Source: Calliopum simillimum | Taxonomy: Eukaryota > Arthropoda > Insecta > Diptera > Lauxaniidae | Length of the DNA stretch: 64,000 nt | Direction: 5' to 3' | Assembly: GCA_951812925.1 (NCBI GenBank) | Contig: OX638368.1 | Location: 161,806,492-161,870,491, forward strand | Part shown: positions 25,331 through 38,600 of the stretch, piece after piece | Numbering within the stretch: position 1 is the first letter of the stretch | How the letters are laid out: each line of letters opens with the position of its first letter | The notes under the pieces: model-generated | What the model saw: the letters and a program-made list of their open reading frames with translations, nothing else | Told to the model about the DNA's origin: nothing | Databases searched by the model: none | Program-made: the position numbers and the translations under genes

Positions 25331-25723
25331 CCTCCACCGTATAAATTCATTCACTGTAACAAAAGTTCTAGACTAAAAACCCCAGGCACTCCACTATAAC
25401 GATGTCTTTCCTTTTTTGGTGTTTAAAATATTTGGATTCAACAACCTCGACAACCCCCTGAATAGCATAATTTTTGAGCATTTTAAAACAGTTTTATTGA
25501 ATTTGTCGGATTTTGCGGGTTCACGGGGGATTAAAAAAGTTTTGGGGGGAAACCGCAAAAAACTAATGTGTTGGTTTTGTTCCAAATTCTATTACGAACA
25601 AAATGGGCTATGTCGGATCAAAATCGGTACATGTTCAACAAAATTAGAAATAATTATCTAATTTGGCTGCAGAAGTAAAGTAGAACTATTATGTTCAATG
25701 GATTTTTAATTCTCGTGCTTAAA
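25331..25723. other. Stretch with no recognised feature
   Basis: Open frames on both strands here (25394-25661) have no splice context and no recognised domain. Confidence 0.4.
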
Positions 25724-25731
25724 GGATGAAT

Positions 25732-25771
25732 GTATTCTCCTGTAACTCCTAGTAGCATAGGGCCATCAAGG
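25732..25771 (-). mobile_element. 40-bp non-LTR retrotransposon 3' tail, minus orientation
   Basis: The reverse complement reads GGCCCTATGCTACTAGGAG then TTACAGGAGAATACA, matching the last bases of the element at 25800-26185. It is flanked by the direct repeat GGATGAAT (25724-25731 and 25772-25779), which looks like a target-site duplication. It is an extreme 5' truncation. Confidence 0.6.
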
Positions 25772-25799
25772 GGATGAATAAATGTGTGTTATAATACGT

Positions 25800-26185
25800 A
25801 TGCAAGTATTCGTCAACAAATGCTTAAGGCGTATACTAAAGGTTTGGTGGCCTCGCACTATATCAAATGCCGAGCTACATCAAAAATGCAAACAGAAGGC
25901 TATAGCAAACGAGATCAAGCTGCGCAAATGGGGATGGATTGGTCACACTCTCCGGAAACCACACAGCGAAGTTTGTCGCCAGGCCCTTGAGTGGAATCCA
26001 CAAGGCAGTAGAGGACGTGGTAGACCCAAAACCAACTGGAAAAGGTCGTTGGAAAAGGAAATCCAAGAATCGGGAAAATCGTGGCAAGAGATCAAAGTCA
26101 TCGCAAGGGATCGTGACAAATGGAGAGATTTCATATTGGCCCTATGCTCCTCCTAGGAGTTAAAGGAGAATACATACATACATAC
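25800..26185 (+). mobile_element. 5'-truncated non-LTR retrotransposon (RTE-like 3' end)
   Basis: It encodes the C-terminal ~118 residues of a reverse transcriptase polyprotein. Recognisable parts are LHQKCKQKAIANEIKLRKWG, WIGHTLRKP, RGRGRPKTNWKRSLEKEI and WRDFILALCSS, then a stop. After it comes CCTATGCTCCTCCTAGGAG and a CATA microsatellite tail. ATAATACGT flanks it on both sides (25791-25799, 26186-26194) as a target duplication. The clade (RTE/BovB-like) is a guess from the C-terminal motifs and microsatellite tail. Confidence 0.7.
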
Positions 26186-26466
26186 ATAATACGTTTTCAA
26201 GTTTGTTAGCATGCACAAAAACAAAAATATTGAAAACATAAATTTCTCAAACTGATTAACGTATGTATGTAAGAGATGATTTTAAAAAAATCTTGTATGC
26301 TACATAATTGAACTGAAAACATAGTCTTTTCATCTAACAGCATTAATTTCGTCTTAAATAAGTACATTAATTTACTTTTAGGTAATATCTAAAAAATATA
26401 TGTATATAGCGATTATTTATATATTTTAAAACAAATTTTAAACCAATGTTAGAAAAAATTAAAAAC

Positions 26467-26472
26467 TTTATT
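26467..26472 (-). terminator. Polyadenylation signal of Ppcs
   Basis: AATAAA on the minus strand lies about 172 bases past the Ppcs stop codon, a normal distance for a short 3' UTR. Confidence 0.5.
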
Positions 26473-26643
26473 GATAGTTCGTTTAATTGGTTGATTATTT
26501 TGTATTAATTTGCCTAGATACAAATAACATTAATATTAGTACTTACGTCCCATACCTGGACCAGGATTCAACAAACGACAAAAATGTGGTGTAGTCACGC
26601 GACAATCCACTTGTATGGTGCGCCTTTGTCGCATTGACGTTGG

Positions 26644-29600
26644 TCATTGGCGAGTTGAGGTGTTAATAAATTCACTGTGCTTTTGTACCTTAAAAAAAAG
26701 GAAGAAAAACAAGAGAAAATATTTAAAACTTGTGTACAAAATTATAAGTACAGAAAAGCAAAAATATGATATGATATACAAAAATAAAAAATCAATAAGT
26801 CAATGGAATTAAAAAAGAAATCGTAGATGTGTTCTTTACTAAACTGTTGTGTAGATTCAAGGGTTTCGTTTGTACGGAAGGATTAATTTTTTCTTTTTTC
26901 ATTTAGCGTTGAGTAGTTATAAAATTTATTTACAATTTCTGAAATACTTCTAAAATTAATTAATATGTCACAAGAACAAGAACTTCAATTAAAAAAAAAA
27001 AAATTAGTTCAAGTAACGTCTTTTCCAAAGTTTCAACATTTTTAGATCCGACCAAATACAGGGTGTATCGCATAAGGTTACGAAACTTCTGGGAGGTGAT
27101 AGAGAAGGCATTTACTGACAAAAAATTACACCTCGGTGGGGTTGGTCTGAGATGTACCCATGAGGAAGGGTTAAAACTCATGTTTTTTTCCAAAAAAAAA
27201 AATAAAATTTGTTGGGTCACCATAACGTTTTAGAAAAAATATTTTTAAGAATTTTGTGTTATACGTACTTAATAGACACAAAGACGCATCAGACTATTTT
27301 GTTGTAATTATAATTATATTTATTTCACTAAATTAATTATAATTGAAAAATTGCAAGTTGAAAAACTTTTTGTGTTTTTGGCCTGGGCGGGAGTTGAACC
27401 GAGGACGTCCCGGTTGGTCCTAACAACTCTGAATCGCAGTGCCAGTCGTTAGACCGATGCACCATCCTTGCCCGGCTGCGAAGCCGACTTTTGCCAGTTT
27501 TGTTTGTGTGTTAATACGTAAGCCGGTGGCAAATGTTGCCACCTTATCAGGGCGTGTTCTCCCAAATAACATCGGTCTAACGACTGGCAATGCGATTGAG
27601 AGTTGTTACTACCAACCGGGACGTCCTCGGTTCAATTCCCGCCCAGGCCAAAAACAAAAAAAGTTTTTCAACTTGCAATTTTTCAATTATAATTAATTTG
27701 GTGAAATTAATATAAGTACAACACAAATAGTCTGATGAGTCTTTGTGGCGATAGACGAAACATATGTCACTATAGCCGTGTTTTTAATTCGTTCCTTAAT
27801 TTGTCATAATTACTTGCCACCGACCAATCGGTATTGAATCTAATTACAATGGAATAGCTATACCAAATGTCAATCAATAACACAAACAACAATTATGACA
27901 TCAAGGCTTACGTATTAACACACAAACAAAACTGGCAAAAGTCGGCTTCGCAGCCAGGCAAGGTGGTGCATCGGTCTAACGACTGGCACTGCGATTCAGA
28001 GTTGTTAGTACCAACCGCGACGTCCTCGGTTCAACTCCCGCCCAGGCCAAAAACACAAAAAGTTTTTCAACTTGCAATTTTTCAATTATAATTAATTTGG
28101 TGAAATTAATATAAGTACAACACAAATAGTCTGATGAGTCTTTGTGGCGAAAGACGAAACATATGTCACTATAGCCGTGTTTTTAATCCGTTTCTTAATT
28201 TGTCATAATTATGTGTTAGAAAATGCATTGATAGATTTATATGTAAATCGATCTTTGCAATTAAAAATTAATTTTCAAAAACATTTTTATAGGAAAGTTT
28301 TAGCTAACTGTATGAGCTTTCTAAGAGTATATTTGGTTTATAGTGTTTAAAAGGATTTCGCAAATTTCTGGAACTTTTAAATTGATATTTTAAATTTTTT
28401 CCTAATTATTGACTTTGACGGCCATTTAGTATAGAAAATATCCTATTAACTTAAACTTTTATGATTTTTTTTTTTTTTTTTTTTTTGATTCCTCGTTGAA
28501 TTTTTTTTAATTCGGTAGGACATTTGTCATACCTATTTTTTAATTCGAATTCGGTAGGACATTTGTCATACTTATTTTTTAATTCGAATTCGGTAGGACA
28601 TTTGTCATACCTATTTTTTAATTCGAATTCGGTAAAAAATACTTCTACGACTTTCTGTAGAAAAAACCCTAAGCGAGATAAAAATCTGATTTTCACGACC
28701 TATAGCACCCGATATCTCACGAAGGCACCACCTCTAAAGATTTCACTAGAACAAAAGATCAAGTTCATTGTCAAGCGAAAACTCTTATTATTTCATCTTT
28801 TCAATGCATAACAGAAAACAGTTTTATTTATAAAATATTTGTGTATAACTGCAATTAAGAATTTCAAATATACTTACAACATCAGCAACAATTGGTTCTT
28901 CAATTTCAAGCCCTTGAAGCGCCTGCTCCCTGCTCAAGTGTACTTCATAGGATGTAGTTGGCGTCACAAAGACAACACGATGTTTACGTGTTTGAAGTAT
29001 ATTTGCAATTACCAACTAAAAACAAATAACAAAAGAGATAAACAGTTACGTAAGAATGTGTTATTTTATTATGTAAGATGCTTATGTAAATTAAGTTCAG
29101 AAAATTACTAAAGTTTTTGTATTTTTTCAATATTTCAGTTTTTTAGATGTTAGTCGATATTTAAAAAAATTTGTTAAGTTTAAAAAAAATTTGCACATGA
29201 CTTTTTTTTATTTTTTGCAGAATTATACATATCGTCGGGTTAAAACTACATTTAGACATCTACATTTTTATTGTTGGGAGAAAAACGCTTTTTAAGTTTA
29301 TTTGAAATTCGATTTTTGTATGAGATTTAGAAGCTTTCTCCTTTTTGTTTTTTACATAAAATTGTATGAGTATTATTTTTCAAAAAACCAACTAGACTGA
29401 GGCGTAGAGCCATTTTTTCTTCATATTTCTGTATACTTAACTCAAAATATCAAAAATGTAGATGTCTAGTTGTAGTTTTAACCCGACTATATGTATCTCA
29501 ATGAAAAATATTTTAGAGTCGGCACCAGAATGTTAAGTCAAAATTAAACTCTCAGTTAAACACAAATTTTTAATTTGTTTTCTACTCACTGTATGTTTAT

Positions 29601-32600
29601 ATTTACATAAACTATCGCGAGCTTTAGCGATTAATAAGTTTTCATCAGTTTCTAGCTTAAACGATACAACAAATGCATGAGGCACCCAGAGACTGGCTAA
29701 TGGGGCCAGCATTTTTGGCACCAGTTGTAGTGAAATTGTTGGAGCTCCCTCACCTGACTGCATTTTGTGAGTGGGCTGTAAAAAGAAAAGTATAAAAATA
29801 ATTATCGTTCAGACGTAAAAGCAAATTTAATTACAATCTTAAAATTAATAAAAGCATTACGTATAAAATTGGCTTTATGTCAAAGGTTCAATCGAATACA
29901 AATTAATATTGCGCGTGCCAGAAATTGATACCTTTATATAAGAAAGTAGTAAACGTTTGACAAATGTAAACTAAACACGCAAATTGTTAAATATGTAAAA
30001 ACTATTCATATTTTTTTAGCTGTGCTGTAAGCAATGTGAGTAAATACTCTTAATGGGTTAAAATCCTTTCTACAATTGAATTGAAAACAAAAAAATTCAT
30101 TAACGAAAATTGTATTTTTTACACCCTACACCCAGGGTATATTCACTTTGTCCTTCCGTTTGTAATGCAGAGAAGGAGGCGTGGCAGATATGGAAAAGTA
30201 TATATGTATATTCTTGATCAGCGTCACCTTCTGAGTCGATACAGCCATGTCCGTCTGTCTGCCTGGCTGGCTGTCTGTACGTGGCAATACATTTTTTGAA
30301 AAACTGTGCAAGATAATTCAATGAAATTTGGTACTCAGCCTCCGTCGTCAAAGTTAGCTCGAGGTATTGAAAATGAGCAAATGTGCCAATACAAAATATA
30401 TGTCCAAAATGCAACTTAAGGAGTATTTTTCAGGACAATGCAAGCAAAATGCACATAAATACTACGAATTGCAAGCGAAAGCTTTGAGCAAAAACTGGGC
30501 AAGCTCGGACAAGAGGGAGTGGCACCTCCCACATAAGCAAAGGTTTCAAAACGCTATACTGAGAGCGTTTTTTGATATAATCAAACTAAATTTTACTTAG
30601 ACAATAAGAACTATAAATGCAAGCTTTGAGCAAAAACTAGGTGAAATCGGACAAGAGGGCGTGGCACCTCCCAAATAAGCAAAAGTTTCCAAATACTGAA
30701 GTGTAGGATATTTAATGTTTGGCCAGGCCAAAGGTTACACCCTTACTAGTTTTTTTTTAGTTTTGTATATTTTGAGCATGTAGAGGTCAAGCACATTCTT
30801 GGGGAATATTGTAAAAAGATTCCAAAACATCAAACACAAAGTAAGAAATATGATAAAGAAAAGACCGACGACTCGTGATTCTCAGTAAAAAAAAAAAAAT
30901 TTCGCCGTTTGCGTAAAATTAATTGTGTAATTGACTAGACAACCAAGTATAAAGACAACCAATTTTGTAAACAGTCAACTAAATTTTAGAACAATTCCGG
31001 AAGTTCATGGTATAGACCTCGCATAAAGAGCATTAAAATATGATGGTTCAATATTATTACCAACTGAAGAATAAAACAGAATATATGTAAATATTAAGGG
31101 AGATTAGGTTTCAGCTTTTGGCTACTTCAATTTAGCATATATTTAGTATTTAAGGTTTTTTATTTATTTACCCTTGGATTTCTTTCATATTCAACTGTAA
31201 TAAAACTACAACAATAATACCGGTGTATCCCACGAATTTTTGTATGTATGTATATAATTATCAATGTTTGCCTTGGGCTACATTTTTAATTTGCTTTCTT
31301 TATATATTTTCACATTTCTTTTCAGACACTAAGTCGTCAATGCCTTTTGTAGTACTTAGTTAGAATCCCTTACAAGTTCACAGAAAAATAAAGTACATAT
31401 CCCAGTGTGCCAAACGGACTCATTTCGGATCCGTAACGGGTTCATATTTGCGTACTTTTTATCCGTAACGGAATCCGTTACGTATCCGTTACTGATCCGT
31501 TTGCGGGAAGGATTCCTAAAAAAAAAACGAATCGTTTTTTCTACTTTTATGGATCCGTTTCGAACCTGTAACGTACATCAAAAACGAAGTCAAAACGGAT
31601 TCGCTTTAATAATGTTAATGCTGCTTATAAAAAAAAAAAGAAAAATGGTGAAGCGCTTATTTTTAATTAAAAAAACAAAATAACAAAAAAAAAAAATTAT
31701 TAGCTCGGCTGGGAGGCGAACCCAGGATCTCGGGGTATAACTTTTTCATACACGAGACGTTAGTGTACTAGGCTATTGACCGATATGATCTTATCTTGTC
31801 TGATGTAGACTTATCTGACGTTGAGATTTAAAGTTTGTATTGATTAAACAAATTTCTGTTGTTTTTTTTTATAAGTATTCTGTGTTCTTTCTCTTCCCTT
31901 CTTTTGATAAAAAATATTATATTCTCAAATTTGGAATCAAAAACATTTCTTCAAACAGAGTTTGAAAAGTTTACAAAAAATCATACGCAATAAAATAAAA
32001 AGACAAAAAAAAACAAATCAAAAATATTTTTTTCATCATCATTAAAATTAATTATAGCAAATCCGTTTTGAGTTCGTATTTGAAGTATTTACGGATTCGA
32101 AACGGATTTACCCAGGTTCGAATCCTACCAAAGATGGATTTTGATCCTTCATTTTTCTTCTTTTTTTGCTTTTTATTTTATTTTATTTTAATTGTTAATA
32201 AGCGCATCAAAACGGTTTTTTTCCGTAAATATACAGCATTAACATTTTTAAAAGCGAATCCGGTTTGAATTCGTTTTTACATACATTTCGGATTCGAAAC
32301 GAGTCCGCACTGAGGAATTGCCTGGGCTTGAATCCTACCATAGGCGGATCGATAGTTTTTTTTCTTTTTATTTATTTTTTTAATCGCTAAAAAGTGCTTC
32401 AAAATGTTTTTTTTTTTTTATTTAAACAAAGCATTAACATTTTTAACAGCAAATCCGTTTTGAATTCGTTTTTAATGTACGTTTCTGTTTCGAATTGGAT
32501 CCGTTACCGCGGATTACGTTTTTTATCCCTTTATGAACTCGTAACGGGTTCGAAACGGATCCTCATCCGTTTTTGTGCACATTGGGTACATTAAAAAAAC

Positions 32601-35600
32601 AAAAAAAAAAAAAAAACTTGGTCACTGAACTTTTCGTAGCCAAGCATTAAATTGAAGAAAGACATCTCTAACCTTTTAAGTTTTTTCCGCAAGAAGAACA
32701 AAGCAAACAGAAGTGTTTTTTACCATACAATTTGTGCTCTTAAATTTACAAAATTTATTTCAGTAAAGAAACAAGATTTAAGGACTGAAATGTGGTGTGG
32801 TGTAGCCAAATAATTTAAAGACCTTTCCCACTCTATAATCCGCTGGATTTCTCAATCTGGGGTATGTTGGACAGGAAGGTCTTGACTAAAAAATACCAGA
32901 GCGTTGATACGCTAAAAGTGGCCCTTCAACGAGAATGGCGCAAACTTCCACAAAATCAAATTCGTGCAGCATTCGACTCGTTCTTCGACCGTCTACGGGC
33001 CATAGTTAAGGCCAAAGGTGGCCATATCGAAAATCTCAAGTAGATTCTTAAAATTTGAACATTTCCCAACAATTATAGCGTTTGATCAATAAAATCTGTG
33101 CATGGAAACTAAAAATATAGTCTTTTGAATTGGCAACACTTCGAATCAGCTACCCTGTACAGTTTAATATTTGATTTGTTTTCTTTTAGCCTTGGACACC
33201 TTATTCAGTAGGAAAAGAATCACCAGATTTTTCAGGAGATTTCGCTCCATAATATCCAGAACACCTGTTTTTTATTCTTCTTGATAGAAATGGTCCTTTC
33301 TCTGATTTTCCTGTCAACATATTTCTACAAATGTTGAACAGGATTAAGATCTTGGGACTGCGGGGATCTTAGGAGTGTGGTGTAGTAACCATTCCTTGAT
33401 AATTTTGGAATTTTGCTTTATATTGTTGTCCTGTTGGAAGGTTCAGTTACTTCACGGTGGTTTTTAAAAAATTTTAACTTTTTGAAATACCACCCGCGAT
33501 TTTTTTCAGGGATAATGTTGGGGGACCCTTCTAGTATCTAAATCCAGCCGTTTTTTTTTTCGACCTTTTAGTTTTTTTAACGATTTTTGAGTATATCTCG
33601 GTGTGTATATACATATTATGTTCACATATATATGTATATACGTACATATATATACTTGTATATGTATATATGTGTAATATATATATATGGATATATATAT
33701 ACATACATACATACATATAAAAGGTATCGTTTCCGCACCATTTATTTTTTAAAAAAATCGGTTTTTTCGTATTTAAGAAAAACACAAACAAAAACCGGAA
33801 ACTAAAGTAGACACTCCAGATGTGATTTTTGATGCTTAATCCGATTCCGGTATAAGAATTGCTCTATTACGTGTGGACTTTGAGATATCCTTACATACTA
33901 TATATTTAAAGGACACCATTTTTTTCCTATTTTTGAAGTTATATAACAAGATAAGGTAATATTATGCCGTAAAATCTGGTATGACAGTTAATAGTCCTAG
34001 TTTTTTCCTTGAAAACTCAATCAAACCGATAACGATATCTTCTTTTTTTGTCGGAGTTATCTTTGCCTAAAAAGTTAAAAAAGTGCAAAAACACGATATT
34101 TGGCTATATTGGATGTTATATGCAGGACACACAAAATTTTTTTGGGAATTTCTATCTCCAGAAACATTTGGTACTTTCTTTTGGCTTTAAATTGAGCTAT
34201 CAAATGTTTATCTGCAATATTTCTCTGCAAAGTTATGTTAACTTTAAAATCACACCATGAAACTTAAAGCGAAAAATCTCGGTTTTCGGCTATATTTGAG
34301 GTTGTATACAGTACGGACGAAATTCGTCTGCTCTTTTTTACCAACCGAAACATTTAAAACCATTCTTTATCTTCAAAATAAGCTATCAAGAGGTCTCTTG
34401 TGATTGTTTTCCACAAAGTTATGACCATTTAAAAATTACATTATGGAGTGCAAACTCACAGTGTACGAGTATTCCTTATATTGCTGCATCATGTTGTCTT
34501 AAAATAGTCATAACTTTTTAGAAAACAATTACAAGAGACCACTTATTAGCTCATTTTAAAGATAAAGAATGGTTTTAAATGCTTCGGTTGGTAAAAAAGA
34601 GCAGACGAATTTCGTCCGTACTGTATACAACCTCAAATATAGCCGAAAACCGAGATTTTTCGCTTTAAGTTTCATGGTGTGATTTTATAGTTAACATAAC
34701 TTTGCAGAGAAATATTGCAGATAAACATTTGATAGCTCAATTTAAAGCCAAAAGAAAGTACCAAATGTTTCTGGTGATAGAAATTCCCAAAAAAATTTTG
34801 TGTGTCCTGCATATAACATCCAATATAGCCAAATATCGTGTTTTTGCACTTTTTTAACTTTTTAGGCAAAGATATCTCCTACAAAAAAAAAATATCGTTA
34901 TCGGTTTGATTGAGTTTTCAAGGAAAAAACTAGGGCTATTAACTGTCATACCAGATTTTACGGCATAATATTACCTTATCTTGTTATATAACTCCAAAAA
35001 TAGGAAAAAAAATGGTGTCCTTTAAATATATATGTAAGGATATCTCAAAGTCCACACGTAATAGAGCAATTCTAATACCGGAATCGGCTTAAGCATCAAA
35101 AATCACATCTGGAGTGTCTACTTTAGTTTCCGGTTTTTGTTTGTGTTTTTCTTAAATACGAAAAAACCCATTTTTTAAAAAAATTAATGGTGCGGAAACG
35201 ATACCTTTTATACGTATGTATGTATGTATATATATATCCATATATATATATTACACATATATACATATACAAGTATATATATGTACGTACATAATATGTA
35301 TATATACACCGAGATATACTCAAAAATCGTTAAAAAAACTAAAAGGTCGAAAAAAAAAACGGCTGGACGTTCGATTTCGCGGTGTGCGGATTTAGATACT
35401 AGAAGGGTCCCCCAACATTATCCCTGAAAAAAATCGCGGGTGGTATTTCAAAAAGTTAAAATTTTTTAAAAACCACCGTGACTTGATAAGCCCAATGACT
35501 TTACATTATTGGCAAGATTGTTTTTAAAAATATTCAAATAATCTGTTTTATTCATTGTACAATGAAAGAAAACAAAATTACCGACACCGGTGCCGCCTTA

Positions 35601-38600
35601 CAGCCCCCATTTTTTTACTGAATGCTTAATTTTTGGTTCGCCATATTTTTGGTGAATTTTTCGAGCAAAAAATTTCTAATATGCTTTCCTCAGTGAATAA
35701 AATGTTTTGCAAAAAAGGTGGAGCCTCATTTCTGTATTTTTTTTAGCGACACCAATTCGCTTCTTCCCGTTTATTTTTGATATGAATTGCTTATTGCGTG
35801 GTTCTCTTTCATGTTAGCCGCTTTTATGGAGTGCTGGTGGTAATGACACTCATTGGTGCACATGATGCATTTTCATTCGAGATGTTAACTGCACTTGAAA
35901 CTCTATTCGATGTATCAAGTAACTAAATCTTCCAACAGGACATCCAATACTTTATTTTCCATCCACACAATTTTTGCCCACAGACCAGGTCCAGTTGACG
36001 TGAAACGCCCCATATATACAAAAAAATTTACTGAAGATTTTTTGACCATTATAAGTTTGGCACACAGTATCTAGCACTAACTAGCACTCAAGCGAGTTCT
36101 AGGTTAAGTTTTTAAATTTACACTGCTTATACTGTTCTCAATAGAAATATGCCTGTATCTAAGTTTACATCTTTGGCAAGAAGTCTTTTTGAATTAATAT
36201 AATAACCAGGGCTCGGATTTTGATGCCCTTAAAAACATCGAAAAATGACCAAAAAAAAAATAACAAAATGCCCTTAATAACCCAAAAAAATTACCTATAA
36301 AAATTAAAAAATGCCCTAAAAAAAATAAAATCAGTGCATATTTTTAGTCTTTTCTGATAAAAAAATTTATTAATTTGCGTTCCAATAAATAACAACGAAA
36401 ATTTTTAAATTTTCAAAATTACACGACCTTCTACTATCAGTTAAAATGTTGCTGTACAGTGAACACCAAAAAACTTCTTTCTATTTTTGCACTGACGAGA
36501 TGAGCATATTTAAAAGAAAGAATTAGATTTTAGGTGCCTATTAACAATATGAAAAAAGATGACATTTCATCGAAATCCGAGCTCTGATAATAACTAATGT
36601 TATTTATTTATTTCAATAAGCAATAAATGCAACACAAAAACATTTTTTTTTTTTTGTTTTTCACTTACCATTAAATCTTGCGGAATGTAAAAATCCGACA
36701 CAGCTGCTGCCAAATACAGAACTGCACGTTGTTCAAATGAAGCCAAACATTCGCATGCTGCACGAAGCAGCCACATATAGTCAACAACGCTAGTAAAACT
36801 TACATATAAAATCATTTGCGATTCACGGGCTTGCTTGTACTTGGCCAATATTGGCGCGAATACGTCTACTGAATCAGGATTTACCGCTATCGATGTGCTT
36901 TGTCCATGTTCAGTGATGTCCAACATATCAAAAAATTGCTGACCGGTAAAGTGACGCGTAAAAGGTTCAAGTGATTTTTGACGATACATAAATATGACCG
37001 CGTAATCATGGTCTAAAAAATACTCAGCAGATGATGAGCCACGTGTACCAGCACTGAAATTGTCAACAAAACGAACCGTGTTATGTTCCAAAGGAACTGT
37101 TGTACCACCAGACTGTTAAGCAAAACAATAAAATGACGAAAAACTCGAATTAATAAGAATGTCAAATGGAGAAAAAAAAAAAAAACCAAAAATAAGCTAT
37201 GTGGTACATATTTCTACGTATAAGTTCAACTGATTAACCTGAATATAAGTACAAGACAATTTGCTGTCGTAAATAACATAACATAAGGGTGAAAAGAAGG
37301 TCATTGAATCAATTCAATTCTTAAGGCTATGTTTATGATTGAGCGTATTCTCCTAGCGCGACGCAAATCGCTACTTGTGACAAGTTACACGAATGCATAT
37401 GGAAGTATTTATGACACAGTGACTCGGAGCGACGAGAATTCACAACCAAAAGTAGTGAGTGCGGGAGTATGGTCGTGGGGCGTTTACCGTTCAAGCTATC
37501 ACAAAGTCATGGATTTCAGGTTAGACAAAAATTTATGAACACAACCTTGGTTTTCATTCGAATTAAAAGTTTTTAATATGTTAAAAGTATAAAAAATTCT
37601 GTCGGACAAAAATTTTGGGGCGTTTGACGAGTCGGACACGCCGCATATTTCGCCCCAAAATTTTTGTCCGACAGGATTTTTTATACTTTTAACATAATAA
37701 AAACTTTTGATTCGAATGAAAACCAAGGAATGGTAATACATTTTTTCTTACCTGAAATCCATGACTTTGTGATAGTTTCAACGGTAAACGCACCACCACC
37801 ATACTTCCCCACTCTCAAAATTTTTCCGACTCGACCTGAACATTAAATACACGAAGTCTTAGCAGTGTGTTTATGAATCTTTTTTTTTTTTTTTCTATGC
37901 GGGCCCACGGACTACATCCTTCGATTACATACTTTTTCGAAAATCCAAAAAAAAGTTTAATGCATGTTAGGAACACTATCTGAGTTTGAAATCTAAAGAT
38001 TTTATTTTTCCTTTTTTTATTTTGAATAATTGAGGAGTGATTTTTCAAAAGGGCGTAAATCCACTTCCGACCTCGAACAAACCTAAGAATGCCATCGCCA
38101 TTACCATGCTAAAATGCATCCTCTAGTTCAAAAATCATCAAGAAAATTAATTTTTCCAAGATAAAATCATGATCAAAAATAGCATTTCGGAACAAAAGGC
38201 AACGACGTTTACGAATAATAGCTTAAACACAATTGGAGCGTACGACGAATTTCGCACTAGTTTTAATTTTGTCGCCGGCGGCAGCGATTTTTGGAAATGT
38301 CAAACTGGAAAATTACGTTTCAAATGTAAAATTTTTAGATTTTTTAGTAGAAATTCAAAGAAAATGAGATTTTATTAAAATTGTCATCAGAAAACATAAA
38401 AAACAATTTAAAATAAAAACAACTATTGCCGTCGTCACTCTGATTGTGTTTAACAGAGCGAACTTCGTTGACGAATTTTTATTGACAGCGAATATTCGTC
38501 GGGCGAAATTCGTCGTACGCTCCAATTGTGTTTAAGCTATAAGATATTCAAATTTCATTCGTTTGACTTACTCGCCGGTCTGTGCAATTTGGTTAGACAC

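Larger units (their letters stand above)
26689..28877 (-). other. Ppcs intron 4, with tRNA-like repeats and a short tandem array
   Basis: This 2.2-kb intron holds the tRNA-like repeat cluster (27270-28210) and a 39-bp tandem array (28510-28635). The rest is AT-rich and unrecognised. Confidence 0.6.

Noticed and set aside
26521..26643. Second candidate terminal exon (frame reading GLSRDYTTFLSFVESW)
   Set aside because: It overlaps the Ppcs 3' UTR. The VQKHSEFI frame joins in phase to exon 4 and matches the known C-terminus.
26960..27223. Minus-strand open frame of 87 codons in Ppcs intron 4
   Set aside because: It has no recognised domain or splice context. The sequence looks like a decayed element.
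28451..28811. Possible CRISPR-like array or short repetitive proteins
   Set aside because: It has three head-to-tail 39-bp units with no spacers, in a eukaryotic intron.
31705..31785. Functional tRNA gene
   Set aside because: A and B boxes are plausible, but it sits inside a repeat and I could not confirm acceptor-stem pairing. It is listed only as tRNA-like.
33506..35427. Mirror-image open frames with Tyr/Ile runs
   Set aside because: They are translations of the TATATACATA-rich foldback arms. Their symmetry comes from the palindrome.
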